From Fasciolopsis buskii (taxonomy: Eukaryota; Platyhelminthes; Trematoda; Plagiorchiida; Fasciolidae), in assembly GCA_008360955.1 (NCBI GenBank), contig LUCM01011127.1:51918-115917 (forward strand): a stretch of 64,000 bases of DNA, written 5' to 3'. The translations under genes were made by a program, and so were the position numbers. The notes beneath the pieces are model-generated. The model was not told the origin of the DNA and did no database searches. It was given only the letters and a program-made list of their open reading frames with translations. Of the stretch, positions 59,701 through 64,000 are shown one piece after another (position 1 is the stretch's first letter; every line of letters starts with the position of its first letter).

Positions 59701-60051
59701 TGACGTTGCTTTTGATCAAAATACGTATTGTCTGCCATAGACAAAATATGGAAGAAGTAGCCGATGCCTAAATAGGATAACCATGGTGTAAACATGAGCA
59801 GTTGACATAAAACACACCTGCTAACCCAGTATACATGGAAGTATCCGAGGAGGAAAGTTGTGATACTTGCTGGCTGAGTTCTTCAATCAGCGGTTTCAAT
59901 CGTGATGCAATTCCATTTTTCCACTTGGAATCGAGCTTACAGATACCGGGATGAGAAGGAAGCTCGAACCTACCTCAAACGACTGCCCACTACTCGAATC
60001 CCAGTCCGAAAAGGGATTTAGGAAATGTCGTCCATCGTTCACCTCGGCCAT
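50618..60051 (-). CDS. LANCL: LanC-like protein, six exons (C-terminus missing)
   Basis: Exons 60051-59974, 59935-59818, 59767-59364, 58584-58393, 51933-51733 and 50794-50618 (minus strand) join in frame to about 390 residues; human LANCL1 is 399. The family folds as a seven-fold alpha barrel with zinc at its centre. It binds glutathione and, in mammals, adds glutathione to dehydroamino acids in damaged proteins. Zinc-ligand motifs HWCHGA and GICHGS are present, as is the GGAHGFAG repeat motif. The final exon (expected to hold a GxAG repeat and the C-terminus) was not found. Which paralogue (LANCL1, 2 or 3) cannot be told. The gene is in the same orientation as the dipeptidase gene, about 30 kb upstream of it. 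Confidence 0.9.
50795..51732. other. LANCL intron, nothing recognised
   Basis: No repeat or exon identified between exons 5 and 6. Confidence 0.4.
51733..51933 (-). CDS. LANCL: LANCL exon 5 (first zinc motif)
   Basis: 67 codons, phase 0, between a 'taccag' acceptor and a GTGCCA donor. Contains LPSGNWPSSLGD and VLVHWCHGATGMIPLMIAAY. The Cys of HWCHGA is one of the three zinc ligands in LANCL1. A 6.5-kb intron with RTE debris separates it from exon 4. Confidence 0.94.
52225..52290 (-). repeat. SINE/CR1 3' tail fragment
   Basis: Minus strand reads 'cattattaaaagaagtaaac' followed by 'gatgaaagataaaaaaa', the shared tail of the family 1 SINE and the CR1 LINE. The head is absent. Confidence 0.55.
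52291..54479. other. LANCL intron, nothing recognised
   Basis: No recognisable element or exon in this part of the 6.5-kb intron. The plus frame at 52948-53346 has no homology I can name. Confidence 0.35.
54480..55230 (-). mobile_element. RTE-like LINE fragment, degenerate
   Basis: Aligns in blocks with 29320-30230 in the same orientation: 'ccatgtcatcgattgactaccccgaacc' and 'gagcaatttgaatgcgatgc' are shared. No reading frame survives. Confidence 0.7.
55840..56350 (+). mobile_element. RTE-like LINE fragment (endonuclease domain)
   Basis: GRQLADPNDRADNSEHLRRV and CLRHRLFPKKTN are followed, after frameshifts, by WLPPSSLLLWTLIDYIVI. These fit the RTE endonuclease 'G..G...R.DNG.RL...C....L...NT.F....R...TW..P......QIDHI.IS'. 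Orientation is opposite to the neighbouring RTE piece. It lies in a LANCL intron. Confidence 0.75.
56351..58127. other. LANCL intron, nothing recognised
   Basis: No recognisable exon or transposon motif between the RTE endonuclease piece and the microsatellite. Confidence 0.35.
58128..58250. repeat. compound microsatellite (CACT)n-(TC)n-(TA)n-(GA)-rich
   Basis: About 14 CACT units, a short TC run, an uninterrupted (TA)n of roughly 12 units, then a GA-rich purine stretch, all within 125 bp of LANCL intron 4. It starts about 140 bp from the end of exon 4. Confidence 0.97.
58393..58584 (-). CDS. LANCL: LANCL exon 4
   Basis: 64 codons in phase 0 between a 'ctcgtag' acceptor and a GTGAGT donor. 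Contains PPLMFDWHDKAYLGGAHGFA, matching 'SPLMYEWYQEYYVGAAHGLAG', a signature of the eukaryotic family. Confidence 0.93.
58585..59363. other. LANCL intron 3, nothing recognised
   Basis: No repeat identified. A minus frame at 59125-58820 is probably chance. Confidence 0.4.
59364..59767 (-). CDS. LANCL: LANCL exon 3
   Basis: 404-bp exon after a 50-bp intron (59768-59817). It begins IGYFFHILSMADNTYF and includes SVFTGAVGPLCLATLSY (the 'FLCGDAGPLAVAAV.Y' block) and DEALYGRTGYLNALI (the 'ML.GR.GY.YAL' block). It ends in phase 0 at a GTGAGG donor. Confidence 0.93.
59818..59935 (-). CDS. LANCL: LANCL exon 2
   Basis: Encodes 39 codons plus one base: LDSKWKNGIASRLKPLIEEL and then SDTSMYTGLAG. This matches the first helix and the 'YTGWAG' first barrel repeat of LANCL1. 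It ends at a GTGTGT donor. Confidence 0.87.
59936..59973 (-). other. 38-bp intron of LANCL
   Basis: GTAGGT...GTAAG, phase 0. Without its removal the frame is interrupted and the N-terminal alignment breaks. Very short 5' introns are a known feature of schistosome genes. Confidence 0.75.
59974..60051 (-). CDS. LANCL: LANCL exon 1
   Basis: Encodes 26 residues from ATG at 60051, beginning MAEVNDGRHFLNPFSD, like the 'RAFPNPYADY' start of LANCL1. It ends in phase 0 before a GTAGGT donor. Fourteen bases upstream of the ATG region there is a 'ctaatag' acceptor-like site, as for the dipeptidase start. Confidence 0.82.
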
Positions 60052-60838
60052 GGCAGTGTTTCTATTAGACACTATAGAAGAGATAATGTAAAACAGAAAT
60101 GCGAACTCATTGATCGGTTAGTTGACAAAGTTGATTAGGTCAGTTAAAAAGCATAGTTCACTTCAAAAAGAACACATGTTTTGTTTTTCTTAAACACCTG
60201 GAGAAAAAGAGACCCACTAATGCCGACAGTAACTGGTGTCAAAGATCCACATGACTAAGAAACCCATCTAGTTTGAAACGAAGTAAGAACGAGAGCAAAG
60301 AATGCATACATTTGAGGTTGTATTGACAAAATGTTCGGGAAAACGTCTTTAGAAAAAACTCGAGATAATTGAAACGTAAATGTATTGTCATCTTTGCCGA
60401 TAATGTCATGTTATTAGAAAATACGTATATCTATGCAACACAAGGTTTATCCTCTTTCTCCAGTATACATAATAACTCGTTCGAACCCAACTATAGCAAA
60501 ACAACATAGACGACAAATTATGTTCAGGTTTGCGAATACCCGACCGCGTATTACGAACCTGTCGTACGAAGAGCGTATTCGCATAAACAAGTATAGTTCG
60601 TGAACCAAGTCCTAAACAACGGCCAACTCGTCATTCCGAGGCCAGGTGGTGTTCAAACCATTGTTTCCTAGCCGCGAGTACTACGAAAAGCATGAAAATT
60701 CGTGGCCTTATTGACCGAGAATCTCTTAAGCCGCCTCCTTCAATTTCTGTCCAAACACGATATTACATGGGCATATGGAAAGATTACATTCTATACGGGC
60801 ACCGTGAAATACGATCAACTTTGATCACAGTTATGTGA
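60052..60838. other. upstream flank of LANCL
   Basis: Expected promoter region of LANCL. The acceptor-like 'ctaatag' at about 60066 suggests a 5'-UTR intron or trans-splice site. No core promoter motif could be supported. Confidence 0.3.

Positions 60839-60871
<33 letters not shown>
60839..60871. repeat. (AT)n microsatellite
   Basis: Sixteen or so AT units with one G interruption. It forms the 3' end of the hammerhead-bearing repeat read on the minus strand. Confidence 0.95.
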
Positions 60872-60915
60872 AGCAGGAAGTAGTATCTGGATGCGTAAAC
60901 AAAATTTGCCCGGGA
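60872..60915 (-). repeat. 3' tail of the hammerhead-bearing repeat
   Basis: The sequence from the cleavage site to the (TA)n tract on the minus strand ('cccgggcaaattttgttta' ... 'cagatactactt') recurs at 46172-46245, showing a dispersed family. Confidence 0.75.
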
Positions 60916-60958
60916 GCACACGACCGGTTTCGCGGTTATTGTCGCTCGTCAGGTATGC
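60916..60958 (-). ncRNA. hammerhead ribozyme with complete core
   Basis: Minus strand 5' to 3': GCATAC (60958-60953), CTGACGA (60952-60946), stem II GCG (loop ACAATAAC) CGC (60945-60932), GAAA (60931-60928), self-complementary ACCGGT (60928-60923), C (60922) as the cleavage-site base, GTGTGC (60921-60916). GTGTGC pairs with GCATAC at all six positions (one G-U), forming stem I. All invariant core bases (CUGANGA, GAAA, UH) are present. Stem III has no loop of its own, so it would form between two copies in a dimer, as in the short-stem III ribozymes of newt satellite RNAs. Hammerheads occur in schistosome SINEs and in Penelope-like elements; the host element here is not identified. Confidence 0.85.
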
Positions 60959-61144
60959 GTACCCGATGCTCTCTTGTCCAAACATCCACATACTTGTACA
61001 CTCCGAATTGATTGATATTTCTCACCAGAATCGAATCTGTAGCAACAGGAGTGTGTATGGAAGCTCTTCGTCGAAGAGTCCACAGAAGAATCACAACTGT
61101 GATTCGTTGATAATTCTTTGTCAGTTGGGCTGAGCCAACCTTAG

Positions 61145-61550
61145 GAACGAGGGCAGAATGCCCGACGTACAGTGGTTTCGGTCACTACCTCGTACTACCA
61201 TCTGTTCAAACAGAATACTAAAAGAGAAACAACAACCGACGGCAAATTAACGGACTGAAGAACTATAGACATGAAAGATTTCGAATACAAGAACGCCGCT
61301 AACTGCGGCAATAAACCATAGCATCTATGTTCTTCATCCAGTGCTTCACCAGATCTCATGGACTCGAATCAGGTAGTCTAACGGCACCTACCGGTTAAGA
61401 CTTTATTACTTCGACTGGCTACCAGGAAACATCGACCTACAATTATGTGCATCACAGAACAACGCACAACAAAGCGGGTGCTTAGAGGGCACGCGAAAAA
61501 CATGTTCCAACTACCTAATCATCATTAAGCGCTGTCATTTACCGAGAGCT
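61145..61550 (-). mobile_element. RTE-like LINE 3' fragment, degenerate
   Basis: Block similarity to 29280-29640 and 54430-54720 in the same orientation: 'ccatctgttcaaacagaa' and 'gacatgaaagatttcgaatacaagaacgcc' with matching spacing. No frame survives. Confidence 0.65.
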
Positions 61551-61554
61551 ACGT

Positions 61555-62694
61555 TTTCATAAAAAGAGCGAATATGCAAAACGAACAGGGAGTGGAGTTA
61601 CAAAAGACGGGAAAACATAAGAACACGGCAGTAGCCAACACAAAAGACAGTCTAACTGTACAAACGCACGTGTTTTCAATCATTCTGATTCTATAAAAAA
61701 TGGCAACACGGTAGCCACTGTTCATGAATCACTGCAATAACATTCAATGTCTCCATCCAAATAATTCACGCGTCCTTCGGAACTCAACCATGAACACGTG
61801 AGATACCTACTTTACCTAAGTTCGTTGTACATTTTCTCATTCCACGTTGCCACATCATCGGTTGACCTCCACATGGCTTCTTCTACTCCTTGAGGGACCG
61901 CAAAACAGAGCACCGTATGACAGACGAGTGTTCGCCGTATGCAACACACAACCCAAACAGCGCAGTTTACTAAGTTCCATATGCGGATATAAGGTATTCT
62001 CAGATTCCTGGTCTTCACATTACTCATTCGGTCACCCCTAGCGATATTACGCACACATCGATGATTGAAAACCTCCAAGCGACGAACATCACCAACACGC
62101 ATAATCCATGTCTCGCAATCATGCAACAGATCTGAGCGTACTATGGCACGGTACACACGACCTTTCAACTTCAAGTGAGAGTCAAGCTGATATCACAAGT
62201 GCTTCAGTCGAGTGTAAGCCGATGGAGACTTGGATATACGCGTCTCCACTTCTAATGTCTCACTACCACTGTTCGACACGCAGCTACCAAGGTAGGTGAA
62301 ACGGTCCACAGTCGTTAGTTCCCCTCCATCGAGTATCAAGGTCGGCACTACTGTCGTCCAGTCCTGCAACAGCAATTTGCAATTCGAAGGTGCAAAGCAC
62401 ATGCCAAACCGAGCAGCCGACCGCGAGAGTCTACCTAGTGCGCTATGTGTATGGTCCGCAGACTCCAAAAGGCACACAACGTCATCTGTGTAGTCTAGGT
62501 CATATAGCTTCCCTCCATTTCCCAGTTCGATTCCTACATCCCGGAGACCATCTAAAGCATCTTCCGCCACCACGTCCATGATGAGGTTGAACAGAAATGG
62601 CGAAATGGAACACCCTTGTCTAACACCGCTAGTTAATGCCGAATGGAATACTGCATGCTTGGTCACAGAACCAGATAAACAACTGGTGAGACAC
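61555..62694 (-). mobile_element. RTE/SR2-like LINE, tandem copy 1 (RT and C-terminus)
   Basis: The RT part at 62690-62193 is open and reads TSGVRQGCSISPFLFNLIMD, LYDLDYTDDVVCLLESADHT (catalytic YxDD as YTDD), FGMCFAPSNCKLLLQDW and FTYLGSCVSNSGS. The C-terminal part at 62174-61812 has LLHDCETWIMRVGDVRRLEV and RDVATWNEKM-like sequence, separated by a frameshift. It lacks everything upstream of the GVRQGC block. The best-preserved RT in the window. Confidence 0.9.
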
Positions 62695-63474
62695 CTACAT
62701 ACTTTACCTGAGTTCGCTATACCAATTCTCACTCAACGTCGCCACATCATCTGATGAAATGCACTTGCTGTGTTCCACTCGGCGGGAGGAACGCAAACCA
62801 GAGCACCATATGCTAGACGAGTGTTAGCCGTATGCAACACATGACCCAACCAGCGTAGTTTACTAAGTTTCATACGCAGATATAAGGTATTCTCAGAATT
62901 GGCACCTAACACCAGATTCCTGGTCTCCACATTACTCATCCGGTCACTCCATCCAATCCTAGCGACAATACGCACAAATCGGTAATTGAAAATCTCCAAG
63001 CGTCGAACATCTCCGGCAAGCATATTCTATGTATTCCAACCATTCAACAGGACTTAGCGCACCGCGCCTCAGTACAAAAGACCTTTCAACTTCAAGGAAA
63101 AATCAGACCGACTCCACGAGCGCTTCAGTCGAGCGTACGCCGCTAGGGCCCTTCATGCACTCGTACTAACCGTGATTGCTGCGCCACCATCGTTCGAAAC
63201 AGTTACCAAGGCAATCAAAAGGACCGACAATCGACAGTTCCTCTCCATTCAGGATACAGCACTGACCGTACTATCGTCCAATGTTGTAACACCAATTTGC
63301 AATTTGAAGATGAAAGCACATCCCGAGCTACGGACCCTGAGAAACTGCCTAGTGTACGTTGTGTATGGCACGCAGATTCGAACAGACACACGGTGTCATC
63401 TGAGTAATCTAAATCACAGCTTCTCGCCATTTTCTTGTATTGTATTGGATAGACTTTTTGCGTACAATAAATAA
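62695..63474 (-). mobile_element. RTE/SR2-like LINE, tandem copy 2
   Basis: Same element in the same orientation, directly upstream of copy 1. RT remnant LDYSDDTVCLFESACHTQ at 63430-63215 and C-terminal remnant GDVRRLEIFNYRFVRIVARI to RWLGHVLHTANTRLAYG at 63023-62735. It is more decayed than copy 1, and its 3' end meets the 5' truncation of copy 1 near 62695. Confidence 0.85.
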
Positions 63475-64000
63475 TGTTGCATTTCAGGCAAAAAGTGTGA
63501 GGGTAAAAATAATATAGAGGAAAAAGAAATTATTAAATAAAATTAAAAAATACACTCATCGCCTCGTAAGAGAACTCATCCAGGAATAATCATACCGCAT
63601 TAAGGTTGCTCAGGAATTCGGCTGAAACCCGGTCACGGTTTGTCAAAATTCGCGCTAAATATGGGACAGTGGATTTCCTATAGATATTGATTCTAGATGG
63701 TATGGAACGAAAATCGGATCGTGTCGAAATATATGCAGAGCGGCCAACAGGCGTGGGTAGCTCTGACAGTGGGTTCACTTTTCATTGATGTCTGTTGCGA
63801 CACCGAGGTAAGAATTCAGGACTCGGGTAGTGCAATTCAGTTAACTGCACCTGATGTCTGATCAAGATATTACTACGTATCTCAGGAAATGAAATAGTTT
63901 CTGCTGCTGGTCACCGCTGTGTAAGAACGTTCTGGAGTGTGTGGATGGGCGAATGTGGCCCCTTTTGACCAGATTCCGGTTGCTTGTGCTCCGTGAGACT
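63475..64000. other. right flank, nothing recognised
   Basis: A-rich stretch to 63560, possibly the 5' end or insertion site of the RTE copy, then sequence without recognisable features. A minus frame at 63778-63590 is protein-like in composition but was not identified. Confidence 0.3.

Overview
This window looks like nuclear DNA of a digenean flatworm (trematode). I infer this from three things. Host genes are split into short exons separated by kilobase introns, apart from very short introns at one gene's 5' end. The repeats are a set I associate with flukes: RTE/SR2-like and CR1-like LINEs, a Ty3/Gypsy element of CsRn1-like type, a Penelope-like element, and tRNA-derived SINEs with hammerhead ribozymes. 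The base composition is moderate. I cannot name the genus. No bacterial-type operon, rRNA or intact tRNA gene was seen.

Two real protein genes can be modelled, both on the minus strand. (1) 3123-20122 is the N-terminal 60% of a cytosolic non-specific dipeptidase (CNDP2-like, M20 metallopeptidase). It has four exons whose splice phases agree; the C-terminal exons probably lie beyond the left edge. (2) 50618-60051 is most of a LanC-like protein (LANCL), with six exons in phase and both zinc-binding motifs. Its first two introns are only 38 and 50 bp. Its last exon was not found.

The rest is mostly transposon debris. 4.6-5.4 kb: RTE fragment. 6.0-9.0 kb: decayed Gypsy element with a SINE inside its integrase. 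11.2-12.3 kb: two Penelope 3' ends head to head. 15.0-16.9 and 29.2-31.2 kb: one deleted RTE element present twice as a 1.93-kb inverted repeat around the 5' end of the dipeptidase gene. 21.1-23.7 kb: CR1-like LINE. 26.6-29.0 kb: RTE with endonuclease and RT remnants. 40.2 and 45.6 kb: a 324-bp direct repeat. 48.5-50.1 kb: a perfect 553-bp inverted repeat. 54.5-56.4 and 61.1-63.5 kb: more RTE copies.

The most notable signals are two hammerhead-ribozyme motifs, both on the minus strand. One is complete in its core (60916-60958) with a self-complementary stem III. The other is decayed (33846-33890) and sits directly behind a tRNA-like head, the architecture of schistosome SM-alpha SINEs. The abundant SINE family here also shares its 3' tail with the local CR1 LINE, which suggests that LINE as its mobilising partner.

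All homology calls come from reading translations and motifs by eye. No database search was run. Boundaries of repeats are approximate unless stated otherwise.
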